From contig JAPPLF010000042.1 in the NCBI GenBank assembly GCA_028874215.1, positions 18,136-82,135 of the forward strand: a stretch of DNA of 64,000 nt. Reading direction: 5' to 3'. Under the pieces are notes generated by a model. It was not told where the DNA came from. It was given only the letters and a program-made list of their open reading frames with translations, and did not search any database. A program made the translations under genes and the position numbers. Every line of letters starts with the position of its first letter. The stretch's first letter is position 1. Below are positions 8,605 to 16,675 of this stretch, in pieces. Origin of the DNA: Acidobacteriota bacterium. Lineage in GTDB: Bacteria > Acidobacteriota > UBA6911 > RPQK01 > JAJDTT01.

Positions 8605-9354
8605 TCACTTCGTCGTATAGCCTCCGTCGGCCACCAGAACAGCGCCGGTGACGAAGGAAGCGTCGTCGCTCACCAGGAAGAGAATGCAGTTCGCCACCTC
8701 GTGCGGGTCGGCGAACCTCTCCAGCAGATTGCTTTTGCGATAGGGCGCCAGGTGTTCCTCCGGCACGCCGTCCAGCATGGGAGTGTTCATGGAGCCGGGG
8801 CAGACCGTGTTCACCCGGATCCCCTCCAGGGCGTGGTCATGGGCCATGCACTTGGCCAGACCGATCAAGCCGTGCTTGGAGGCGTTGTAGGAAGCCTGTT
8901 CCGCGTTGGACACCACGCCGGAAAGGGACGAGATACAGACGATGTTCCCCGATTTCTGCTTGCGCATCTGCCGGATGGCGTACTTGGAGCAGAGGAACGG
9001 GCCCTTCAGATTGACGCCCAGGACGAAGTCCCAATCCTCCTCCGTGGTCTCAGGAACCGCCTTCTCCACCTGGACGCCGGCGTTGTTGATGAGGATGTCG
9101 ATCCGGCCGAAGCGGGCGACGGCCGCAGCCATGAGGTTGCGGGCGTCCGTGGCCGATGAAACGTTGGTTTTGACGAAAAGGGCTTCGGTTCCGGAATCCC
9201 GGAGAGATCGGACCACGCCTTCTCCGGCCTCCAGGTTGATGTCCGCAATGACCACTTTGGCCCCTTCGGCCGCAAAAATCCTGGCCGTAGACTCCCCCAG
9301 GCCGCTGCCGCCGCCGGTGATGACCGCCACCCTGCCGTCCAGTTTTCCGGGCAT
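8605..9354 (-). CDS. short-chain dehydrogenase/reductase (SDR)
   Basis: 249-aa classical SDR. The NAD(P)-binding motif is TGGGSGLG near residue 14, followed by DINLEAG, NNAGVQ, the catalytic Ser in ISSLSG, YNASK with the catalytic Tyr and Lys, and the CPGSMNTPM segment. The Asp of VVIADIN after the second beta strand suggests NAD preference. The start at 9354 gives the normal beginning (MPGKLDGRVAVITG); the longer upstream frame lacks homology. It lies first in a probable two-gene operon with the VOC gene. Confidence 0.88.
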   Translation of the reverse strand: MPGKLDGRVAVITGGGSGLGESTARIFAAEGAKVVIADINLEAGEGVVRSLRDSGTEALFVKTNVSSATDARNLMAAAVARFGRIDILINNAGVQVEKAVPETTEEDWDFVLGVNLKGPFLCSKYAIRQMRKQKSGNIVCISSLSGVVSNAEQASYNASKHGLIGLAKCMAHDHALEGIRVNTVCPGSMNTPMLDGVPEEHLAPYRKSNLLERFADPHEVANCILFLVSDDASFVTGAVLVADGGYTTK

Positions 9355-9563
9355 GCCGTGTTCCTCTTTTCGCGCCGCTTGCCCCCGTTCGATGAGGCGC
9401 TCCGATTGAATGGGTTCGACTTCCGGACCGGTCCCCCCGGCCCCTTTGGCCAAGCCGTCCCGGACTCGACCCAAGGTATTGAATCCGGTGCCGTGAGGCA
9501 AGCGCGTCACGGTTTCGGGCGATCTGCAAAGGCCTTCCGAATCATGGTAGTGTCCCGCTCGTT

Positions 9564-10541
9564 GTGACTCGATGCCTGGCGTTCCTTTTCTCTCTGTTGC
9601 TGCTCTGTTCGTGCGCTGCCCCGGGTCCCGATACCCCCGCCGACGGCCGCCTGAGGATCGCCTTTATCTCCAAGTCCTACACCGATCCCTTCTGGCTGGA
9701 CGCCATCGACGGCGCCCAACGGGCGGCCGAGGAGAGCGGCGTGGAGCTGCTGCTTTACGCCGCCAAGAGCGAGACTCACGTCGTGGAGCAGGTCCAGATC
9801 GTGGAGAACATGATCCAGATCGGTGTGGATGGCATCGTCTTGGCGCCCTGCGACTCCAACGCCCTGGCGCCCGCCGTGTTGAAGGTGAACCAGGCCGGGA
9901 TACCGATCACCGTCATCGACACCGGGATAAGCGAAGGAGCCATCGTCACCTTCGCGGCCACCGACAATGTCCTCTGCGGCACCATGGCCGCCGACCGTCT
10001 CGCCGACCGCCTGGGCGCTCAAGGGAAGGTGGGAATCATCGCGTGTCCACCCAACATTCTGCCCTGCCGGGAAATCCTGAAAGGATTCGAGGAGGGGCTC
10101 GGCAAATATCCCGGTTTGGACTTGGTGGGATCTCCCCTGGGGGTCCCGTTTTGCGACCAGTCCTTCAACGCCACCACCGATCTGCTGACGGCGCATCCCG
10201 ATCTGGACGGTCTCTACATCATCGGAGGTCCCGCTGTGCTCTGCGCCGTCCAGGCGGCCGGCGCCTTCGGAAAAAACCTCGGCGGCGACCTGAAGGTGGT
10301 GGGCCGCGGCTCCATCGGCAAGGCGGGGATGGGCGAACTGGAGGCGGTCAAGCGTGGCGAGATCGACGCCATGGTCGCCCAGTTTCCGGCCAAGATGGGC
10401 TATTCCGGCGTCGACAGCATCGTCAGGTACCGCCGGGGAATCGAATCCCCGCCATTCACCGACACCGGCGTCGTGGTGGTGACGAAGGAGAACGTGGACG
10501 AGTTCATCCGGCAGATCGAGAGCGGGGAGCCGCTCCTGTGA
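9564..10541 (+). CDS. sugar-type ABC transporter substrate-binding lipoprotein
   Basis: 325-aa periplasmic-binding-protein type I (ribose/RbsB-like) lipoprotein. The N-terminus has a hydrophobic stretch and lipobox LLCSC, giving a lipidated Cys around residue 17. The mature domain begins RIAFISKSYTDPFWLDAIDGAQRAAEE, typical of the family, with DGIVLAPCDSNALAPAV and ITVIDTGI further on. Start is GTG 9564. The stop overlaps the ATPase start by four bases (GTGA). The transported sugar or polyol cannot be told from sequence. Confidence 0.88.
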   Translation: MTRCLAFLFSLLLLCSCAAPGPDTPADGRLRIAFISKSYTDPFWLDAIDGAQRAAEESGVELLLYAAKSETHVVEQVQIVENMIQIGVDGIVLAPCDSNALAPAVLKVNQAGIPITVIDTGISEGAIVTFAATDNVLCGTMAADRLADRLGAQGKVGIIACPPNILPCREILKGFEEGLGKYPGLDLVGSPLGVPFCDQSFNATTDLLTAHPDLDGLYIIGGPAVLCAVQAAGAFGKNLGGDLKVVGRGSIGKAGMGELEAVKRGEIDAMVAQFPAKMGYSGVDSIVRYRRGIESPPFTDTGVVVVTKENVDEFIRQIESGEPLL

Positions 10542-11341
10542 GCGTGCCGGAAAGCGTCCCCGGAAGCACGACCGCTCTCCCTGCCCGGGGGGAAGCCGGG
10601 TCAGCGCTGCTGGAGGCGGTGGGCGTCACCAAGCGATTTGGCGCGCTGACAGCAGTCGATGGAGCCGGTCTCACGGTCGGGCGCGCCGAGATCGTTGGCC
10701 TGGTCGGCGGCAACGGGGCCGGAAAATCGACGCTGATCCACCTCATCTCCGGCGTCGATCGACCCGATGGGGGACAGTTCCTCATGGAGGGCCGCCCGCT
10801 TCGACCGGGAAGTCCCGCCGAGGCCCGTCACCACGGAATCGAGACCGTATACCAGGACCTGGCGCTCCTGGGTGAGCTGGACGTGACCGCCAACATTTTT
10901 TTGGGACGGGAGTGGCGTCGGGGCGTCCGCGGGCTCCGCTGGCTGGCGGAGAAGTCCATGAGGACCAAAGCGGAAGAGTTGATCCGCGAGCTCGGCTACG
11001 ACTTCGGCGCCGCAACCCGGGTCCGCTACCTTTCGGGGGGACAGCGGCAGGCGGTGGCCCTGGCCCGCGCCCTTCTGGCCCGCGCCAAGCTCATTCTCAT
11101 GGACGAGCCGACAGCGGCTCTGGGAGTCGCGGAGACCCGAAAAACGCTGGATCTCATCCGGAAGTTCCGGGACAAGGGGGTCTCCCTGATCGTGATCGGT
11201 CACGAGTTGGAGGACATCTTCTCCATCGCCGACCGGATCGTGGTCATGCGGAAGGGGGCGACGGTGGCCGACCTGAGGACCCGTTCCACGAATCAGGACG
11301 AGGTCGTCAGCCTGATGCTGAAGGGACCGCGTCCCGTCTGA
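10538..11341 (+). CDS. sugar-type ABC transporter ATP-binding protein (single NBD)
   Basis: 267-aa ATPase with one nucleotide-binding domain: Walker A GGNGAGKST, Q-loop in TVYQDLALLGELDV, signature LSGGQRQAVALARAL, Walker B LILMDEPTAAL, and H-loop IVIGHELEDIF. Start is the GTG at 10538, overlapping the previous stop. Many importers of this class (RbsA, MglA) carry two fused ATPase domains of about 500 aa; this is the shorter single-domain form, so it presumably works as a homodimer. Confidence 0.9.
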   Translation: MSVPESVPGSTTALPARGEAGSALLEAVGVTKRFGALTAVDGAGLTVGRAEIVGLVGGNGAGKSTLIHLISGVDRPDGGQFLMEGRPLRPGSPAEARHHGIETVYQDLALLGELDVTANIFLGREWRRGVRGLRWLAEKSMRTKAEELIRELGYDFGAATRVRYLSGGQRQAVALARALLARAKLILMDEPTAALGVAETRKTLDLIRKFRDKGVSLIVIGHELEDIFSIADRIVVMRKGATVADLRTRSTNQDEVVSLMLKGPRPV

Positions 11342-11343
11342 AC

Positions 11344-12351
11344 GTGAATTTGAGAGGCTTCCTGCCAGATTTCATCTCCGGCTCGAGGGGCACGGGACTC
11401 CCTCGAGGATTGCTGAGGCTCACCCGGTTCAAGGCGTTGCTTGTGGCCACCCTCATTCTGGTGGCCGTGGTGTCCATGATCTCCCCGGTCTTTCTCACCA
11501 CCCGCAATTTCCTCAACATCCTGGAGCAGCTCTCCATCAACGCCATCGTCGCAGCCGGTATGACCTTCGTCATCATCGCCGCCGGGATCGACCTCTCGGT
11601 GGGGTCCATCCTGGCCCTGGGGAGCATGGGAGCGGCCGGACTCCTGGTCTCGGGGATCCCGGTTCCCGGGGCCATCGCGGGCGGAGTGCTGGTGGGAATC
11701 GCCGCCGGCGCGGTCAACGGGATCGCCGTGGCCTACGGCCGGATCCCGGCCTTCATCATGACCCTGGGAATGCTCAACGTCGCCCGGGGCACCGTCATGT
11801 TTCTCACCAGCGGCAACTCCATCGTCGGTTTCCCGGAGACTTTTCTGTTCCTGGGCAAGGGGCGCATCGGTCCGATCCCGGTTCTGGTGCTGATCACGGC
11901 GGCGGTCTACCTGATCGGCCACCTGGTGCTGGTGAAGACCCGCTTCGGCCGCTACACCTTCGCCATCGGAAACGATCCCGAGACGGCCCGCCGCCTGGGG
12001 GTTCGCGTCAAGCGCCACCAGTTCCTGCTCTACGCCATGAGCGGCGGCCTCGCTTCCTTCGCGGGGATCCTGCTGGCGGCCCGACTGAATTCCGCCCTCA
12101 CCCTGGCGGGGACGGGGGCGGAGCTCGACGTCATCGCGGCCGTGGTCATCGGGGGAACGAGCCTGTACGGAGGCCGGGGCTCCATGCCGGGGACGCTGCT
12201 GGGAGTGATCTTCTTTCAGATCGTCCGCAACGCCCTGAACATCCTGGGCATCTCGGTATTCGTGCAGCAGATAGCCGTGGGCGCACTGCTCAGCTTCAGC
12301 GCCCTGGCTGATTTTCTCTACGACCGCTGGGGACGGCAGGAAGGGAGTTGA
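11344..12351 (+). CDS. sugar-type ABC transporter permease (RbsC-like)
   Basis: 335-aa inner-membrane permease of the branched-chain/ribose type (BPD_transp_2). It has about eight to ten hydrophobic helices and the conserved family strings AAGIDLSVGSILALG, FIMTLGMLNVARGTV and AVVIGGTSLYGGRGS. GTG 11344 starts two bases after the ATPase stop, completing a three-gene importer operon with SBP and ATPase. The reading frame extends upstream over the ATPase gene but that part is a shadow. Confidence 0.9.
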   Translation: MNLRGFLPDFISGSRGTGLPRGLLRLTRFKALLVATLILVAVVSMISPVFLTTRNFLNILEQLSINAIVAAGMTFVIIAAGIDLSVGSILALGSMGAAGLLVSGIPVPGAIAGGVLVGIAAGAVNGIAVAYGRIPAFIMTLGMLNVARGTVMFLTSGNSIVGFPETFLFLGKGRIGPIPVLVLITAAVYLIGHLVLVKTRFGRYTFAIGNDPETARRLGVRVKRHQFLLYAMSGGLASFAGILLAARLNSALTLAGTGAELDVIAAVVIGGTSLYGGRGSMPGTLLGVIFFQIVRNALNILGISVFVQQIAVGALLSFSALADFLYDRWGRQEGS

Positions 12352-12367
12352 ACCGGGTAACGGGGTG

Positions 12368-13156
12368 TCAGCCGTTCTCGGTCTTCCCGGATTGGGAAGC
12401 GCGAAAGGTTTCCAATGCGGACTTGGCCCCGCCGACAAGAAGGCTGTAATCGCTCCCGTAGCCCAGGAAGGTGAATCCCTGTTCCAGGCGGTGAGCCAGG
12501 TCGTCCGGACTCCCGACGCCGATGCCGATGGCCACGCCGGAGTCCCGGCCCACCTTGAGAGCCTTGTCGATCACGGCGTCCGTCTCCGGGTGCGGCTGAC
12601 GCCTGGGGTCCACGCCCAGAGCCAGCGACAGGTCCCACATGCCCATGTAGAGCAGGTCGACTCCGGGCACGGACGCGATCCGCTCCAGGTCCTCCACCGC
12701 CTCGGCCGTCTCCAGCAGCAGGCCCACCAGGATGTTTTGGTTGGCCCGTTCCAGGTAGTCGTCGTAGTCGAGGGTGTAGCGGGACGCCCGCAGGGGACCG
12801 AACCCGCGGTTTCCCTCCGGCGGATAACGGGTGGCGGCCACCGCCGCCTCCGCCTCCTCCACGGTCTTCACCATGGGGACGATGATCCCCATGCCGCCGA
12901 TATCCAGAGCCTTCTGGATGGCGAACAGGTCCGAGGGCGGCACCCGGACCATGGGCATGGCGCCGGAGCCGTCGATGGCCATCAGCATGCGCTCGACCTG
13001 AGCCGAATCCAGGGCGTTGTGCTCGGTTTCGACCAGCAGCCAGTCGTAGCCGCAATAGGCCAGCAGTTCGGCCACGGGGGGACTTCCCAGTCCCAGAAAA
13101 CAGCCGACGGCAGTCTCGCCCGCAATGACCTTCTGACGAACCCGGTTTTCCTGCAT
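12368..13156 (-). CDS. HpcH/HpaI-family aldolase
   Basis: 262-aa class II aldolase/citrate-lyase-like protein. Members cleave 4-hydroxy-2-oxo acids to pyruvate and an aldehyde. Visible features: VGCFLGLGSPPVAELLAYCGYDWLLVETEHNALD (start region), PMVRVP with the conserved Arg, GIIVPMVKTVEEAEAAV, RYPPEGNRGFGP, and metal ligands expected in LLLETAEAVEDLE and the Asp of MGMWDLSLALG (GMWDLS replaces the more usual GPxDLS). ATG 13156 gives the family start. It converges on the sugar importer and ends 16 bases from it. Substrate unknown. Confidence 0.85.
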   Translation of the reverse strand: MQENRVRQKVIAGETAVGCFLGLGSPPVAELLAYCGYDWLLVETEHNALDSAQVERMLMAIDGSGAMPMVRVPPSDLFAIQKALDIGGMGIIVPMVKTVEEAEAAVAATRYPPEGNRGFGPLRASRYTLDYDDYLERANQNILVGLLLETAEAVEDLERIASVPGVDLLYMGMWDLSLALGVDPRRQPHPETDAVIDKALKVGRDSGVAIGIGVGSPDDLAHRLEQGFTFLGYGSDYSLLVGGAKSALETFRASQSGKTENG

Positions 13157-13324
13157 ATGAGAATGCCTCCGTTGAGAATCGGTCCGCAGAAGATATGGGA
13201 CCGGGAGAGGTGTGTCAAAGCCGTCCGGGTCGACCGCTGAGTGGCGTCTTTCCAACCGCCGAAAATTGGCCCGTGCCGAATCGGGACCCCTGTTTTCCGG
13301 TCCGGTCTGCTGACAGTTGCCGGT

Positions 13325-13765
13325 TCATACCGGAATAATATGGACTGCGCTCAGTTCCTCCCGCGCCAGGAGACTGGCGAAGCCGGAATCGAATGTGGCC
13401 AACTGACCTCCATACTGAATCGCCAAGGCCAGGAGCACGGCGTCGGAAATCTGGCGATATCCCTGGATTCTCCTGAGGATTCCTGGCGGCAGATCGGCGA
13501 TGGAACGATCCATGGGCCAAAAGGAATGCGATTCCAGTTCTCTGAGCTTTCCCAACAGCCGAATGGCATCGGCGGGTGTTGCTGCCTGTTTGACCGCGGA
13601 CGGATTACATGAAACGCGAACGAATCCGGCTTCGGTCAGGGGACAGGTGGCCCATCCGTCGCTCCGGCCCCCCGTAAACCAAGACTGCGCTGCATCATGA
13701 TGTACGTGGTTGGGCCAAGTCAGAGCAATGAGAACGTTGACGTCGAGCAAGCGGGTCATGGCCAA
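13325..13765 (-). CDS. VapC-type PIN-domain toxin
   Basis: 146-aa PIN-domain ribonuclease. The acidic active-site set is visible: Asp in RLLDVNVLIAL near the start, Glu in CPLTEAGFVRV, Asp in QISDAVLLALAI and Asp in LATFDSGFASL. It overlaps the antitoxin gene by ten bases and lies downstream of it, the usual VapBC order. Such toxins cleave tRNA or rRNA when the antitoxin is degraded. Confidence 0.88.
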   Translation of the reverse strand: MAMTRLLDVNVLIALTWPNHVHHDAAQSWFTGGRSDGWATCPLTEAGFVRVSCNPSAVKQAATPADAIRLLGKLRELESHSFWPMDRSIADLPPGILRRIQGYRQISDAVLLALAIQYGGQLATFDSGFASLLAREELSAVHIIPV

Positions 13766-13980
13766 TCGCTGAGAGCTCTTTGCACGTCCTCACTCGTGAT
13801 CGGGTCAGTCCCGGCTTCGACGCGAAAAACCGGAATGCCGTCATCATCGCTGGTCCGGGTCCGCCTGAATCCACGCCTCGCCAATACCGACAATGCGCTC
13901 CCGAGGCTGACTCCTTTCCTCGCTGCGAGTGCCCGCGCCACGGCCAGCACATCGTCATCTATGGCAACTGTGGTTCGCAT
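13756..13980 (-). CDS. VapB-type antitoxin
   Basis: 74-aa protein starting MRTTVAIDDDVLAVARALAA, the ribbon-helix-helix start of many VapB antitoxins, followed by SLGSALSVLARRGF and a C-terminal toxin-binding tail. It precedes and overlaps the PIN toxin gene. It is predicted to autorepress the operon together with the toxin. Confidence 0.82.
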   Translation of the reverse strand: MRTTVAIDDDVLAVARALAARKGVSLGSALSVLARRGFRRTRTSDDDGIPVFRVEAGTDPITSEDVQRALSDWP

Positions 13981-14304
13981 AAGAACATCATAACATCATC
14001 ACATCACCTTACCGAACCTTCGAGACCTTCAGTTATCCGATCCGGTGCCACCAGCGCTAATGGCATACCAAGAGTACGGAAGAGAGAAAGGGGTTTCGAA
14101 GCGGGTGTGCCGGAGTCGGAGGCATGACGATTTGCCCGTTTGGGAGCCCGACGGCGTCGGTCGCGGCTATGTTGCCTGAGGGTCCTGCCTTATCATCTCA
14201 TCGAGGATGGTTCCTCCTGGTTTTCTTGGAGTCACGCCTCGATTGAGCCGGGTTCCGTCGGCCGAGAGACCAGGCGGATTCCTGCCGGTCCGGATTGCAA
14301 TGCC
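13981..14304. other. intergenic stretch, nothing identified
   Basis: The divergent region between vapB and the TPR gene. The AT-rich first 40 bases (several CATCA repeats around 13985-14008) could hold the vapB promoter. An open frame in the second half continues into the TPR protein from 14140, but its composition and lack of family features suggest it is not translated. Confidence 0.4.
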
Positions 14305-15453
14305 ATGGTGAGTCGCATCCTGTTGCTCTCGACGATTCTGCCGGTGGCCATGGCAGGACGGGCCGACGGACAAGAAACTGCGGTTCAGAGGCAGTTGCAG
14401 GACGCCATTGCGGCGGAGCAGAGAGGCGATTGGCAGGCGGCCGAAAAAACTTACAGCAGCATCCTGAAACTGCACCCCCAACGGGCCGACGTCATGGTCC
14501 GGCTGGGGCTGGTCTATCAGCACCGGGGCAGGTTGGAACCGGCCGTCGACGCGATCCGGAGCGCCCTGACTCTCGACCCCGAACTCCCCGGCGCCCATTT
14601 TTACCTGGGCCTCGCATATTTCGGCCTGCGCGGCTACGCCGAGGCCGCAGGGGTCCTGCAGGAGGCGATTTCCCGGGATCCGGAAAACGTCAAGGCTCAG
14701 GTCCATTTGGGAGCTTGCTTCCTGGCCCTGGGGCGGGTGGACGAGAGCATCGGACACCTGGAGGAGTTGACGCGTGTCCATCCTCGGGAACTGGAAGCCT
14801 TGCAGACACTGGCCCAAGCCTATCTGACCAAGGGCAACGACGACGGCTTCAACCGGACCATCGCCCGGGTCGACGAGGTCGAACCCGATTCCTTCCGGTC
14901 CCAGCAGCTCCGGGCCGAGTTTTTCGCCGCTCGAAGGCGTTTGAGCGAAGCGGCGCAGGCGTATGAGAAAGCGGCCGCCCGGAACCCGAACGCGCCGGGA
15001 GTGAACTTCGCTCTGGGGGACATCTACTTCGAACTGGGGGAATACGACAAGGCGGAGCCGGCGCTGCGGAAGGAGCTGAGAATCGATCCGCATCACCCCA
15101 TCGTCAACCTGGAGCTGGGAATCATCAACAACTCGCGGCGCCGGTTCGACCAGGCGATTCGGCACTTGGAGACGGCATTGCGGGCGGACGGCCGGCTCAC
15201 GGACGCCTACGTGGCGCTTGCCTCGGCGTTCGTGGCCAAGGGCCGGCTGCCGGCCGCCGAAGGCGCCCTCCGGCGGGCGATCGCATTGGCTCCCCGGGAT
15301 CCGCAGCCCTACTACGAATTGGCGCAGGTCTTCCGGAAGCTGGGGAGGATGGAAGATGCCCGGGCCTCGTTGGAACGCTTTCAGAGGTTGGAAGAGGAGG
15401 AGAACCAGGAGCGGCAACGCGCAGCGGAAGGCCTGTTGCACAGTAACCCGTGA
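14305..15453 (+). CDS. secreted TPR-repeat protein
   Basis: 382-aa protein with a signal-like N-terminus (VSRILLLSTILPVAMAGRADGQ, about 22 residues) and roughly ten tetratricopeptide repeats from residue 25 to 365. Typical repeat signatures include GDWQAAEKTYSSILKLHP, GRLEPAVDAIRSALTLDP and GEYDKAEPALRKELRIDP. TPR arrays act as protein-binding scaffolds, so no enzymatic role is predicted. I prefer ATG 14305 over the earlier in-frame start at 14140 because it places the signal peptide at the N-terminus. Confidence 0.8.
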   Translation: MVSRILLLSTILPVAMAGRADGQETAVQRQLQDAIAAEQRGDWQAAEKTYSSILKLHPQRADVMVRLGLVYQHRGRLEPAVDAIRSALTLDPELPGAHFYLGLAYFGLRGYAEAAGVLQEAISRDPENVKAQVHLGACFLALGRVDESIGHLEELTRVHPRELEALQTLAQAYLTKGNDDGFNRTIARVDEVEPDSFRSQQLRAEFFAARRRLSEAAQAYEKAAARNPNAPGVNFALGDIYFELGEYDKAEPALRKELRIDPHHPIVNLELGIINNSRRRFDQAIRHLETALRADGRLTDAYVALASAFVAKGRLPAAEGALRRAIALAPRDPQPYYELAQVFRKLGRMEDARASLERFQRLEEEENQERQRAAEGLLHSNP

Positions 15454-15524
15454 CGCGCGGCCTCGCGGGGATGCTCGAGGCGTCCACTGGGCCTCGATCC
15501 GGGCGACTGCTTCTGCTACAGTTT

Positions 15525-15540
15525 GTGAACAATCGTTCAC
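15525..15540. promoter_or_regulatory. palindromic operator-like site
   Basis: GTGAAC-AATC-GTTCAC is a perfect 6-bp inverted repeat with a four-base centre, about 100 bases before the substrate-binding protein start, in an AT-rich stretch. The form resembles sites of TetR-type repressors. No regulator gene is adjacent, so this remains a candidate. Confidence 0.35.
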
Positions 15541-15638
15541 GTTCATTGTGTTCCATATTGTATTGAGTCCAACAATATCCCTGGTTGGAACTCCGAGTTG
15601 GAGGTTGGAGCGGATATTCACTTCATAGGAGGTCTCTG

Positions 15639-16508
15639 ATGCGAAGAAAGCACGTTGTGAGTGGCTTGGTCGTGGTTGCCCTGGTTGTCGGGGTCAACAC
15701 TCCGGCGATGGCCCAGATTTTCCCCTGGTGGTCTTTTGACAGCGTCCTCGATGAGGTCCAGGACCGTGGCACGATAAGGGTCGGTCTTGGTCTGTTCGAG
15801 CCGTGGTCGCTCTGCAACAACGACGGCGAACTGGTCGGTTTTGAGATCGATGTCGCGACCAAGTTGGCCGCGGACATGGGGGTCGAGGTTGAATTTGCGC
15901 GGACGAACTGGAGCTACATCATTTCCTCACTGATCGCTGAGGATTTTGACGCCATCATCAGTGGCATGACAATCCTTCCAAGCCGCAATCTCAGGATCAA
16001 TTTCACCTCACCGTACAACATGACCGGCGTCTATCTCGTGGCGAATACAGCGCAGACCATGGACTTGGAAACGTTGGAAGATTTCAACAGCGCCGATGTC
16101 ACGATTGGGACCCGGAGGGGAGCGTCGTCAATCCCTGCGATCGAGAACGTATTTCCCAATGCTATGATCGAACTCTTCGATACGGACACCGAGATCCTCG
16201 ATGCCGTCGTGGCCGGTGACGTCCATGCCGCGGCAGCGTTCGCGACAACACGCAACTCATGGGTCGAAGCCAACCCGGACACCCTCCACCTGCCGAGCGA
16301 CGATGCCTTTGGGTCGGAAGCGTTGGCGATGGGGATACGGAAGGGCGATCTCGACACCCTGAATTTCCTCAATGGCTGGATAACGGTCAACGAGGCTAGT
16401 GGCTGGCTCGAACAGCGCCGCCAGTATTGGTTCGAGGGCACCGAGTGGGAGGATCAGAGGGCTACCGATCCGGACGTCATCGCTGCGTGCGATCAGTCCT
16501 TTCTGTAG
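15639..16508 (+). CDS. solute-binding protein, amino-acid type (SBP_bac_3)
   Basis: 289-aa periplasmic binding protein type II. A signal peptide occupies about residues 1-26 (ending PAMAQ). The mature part begins VQDRGTIRVGLGLFEPWSLCNNDGELVGFEIDVATKLAADMG, the classic polar-amino-acid binding-protein start, and continues with GMTILPSRNLRINFTSPY. ATG 15639 is preceded by a strong AGGAGG site. There is no permease or ATPase next to it, so it is an orphan that may serve a transporter elsewhere or act as a sensor. Confidence 0.85.
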   Translation: MRRKHVVSGLVVVALVVGVNTPAMAQIFPWWSFDSVLDEVQDRGTIRVGLGLFEPWSLCNNDGELVGFEIDVATKLAADMGVEVEFARTNWSYIISSLIAEDFDAIISGMTILPSRNLRINFTSPYNMTGVYLVANTAQTMDLETLEDFNSADVTIGTRRGASSIPAIENVFPNAMIELFDTDTEILDAVVAGDVHAAAAFATTRNSWVEANPDTLHLPSDDAFGSEALAMGIRKGDLDTLNFLNGWITVNEASGWLEQRRQYWFEGTEWEDQRATDPDVIAACDQSFL

Positions 16509-16565
16509 CCGGCGTTATTGGGAGGGCATGGGCGGCGGCTGTGCGGCCGCCGCTCCCTCCCACTG

Positions 16566-16587
16566 CCGGGGACAGAAATGTCCCTGG
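16566..16587. repeat. hairpin of the (A/T)TTCCT-loop family
   Basis: GGGACA (16569-16574) pairs with TGTCCC (16579-16584) around GAAA, with outer CC/GG pairs. On the minus strand it reads GGGAC-ATTTCT-GTCCC, matching the family described for 22729-22995, 40406-40513, 44251-44333 and 55784-55831. It lies between the binding-protein stop and the GWxTD gene and may act as a 3'-end structure. Confidence 0.6.
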
Positions 16588-16675
16588 TCCTCTCGTCGCG
16601 GCTAACGAGAGTTCTTCGATTCCTCGTATTCTTCCAAATCATCCTACGCGGGTTGTTGTAGAATAGTCCGCAACG

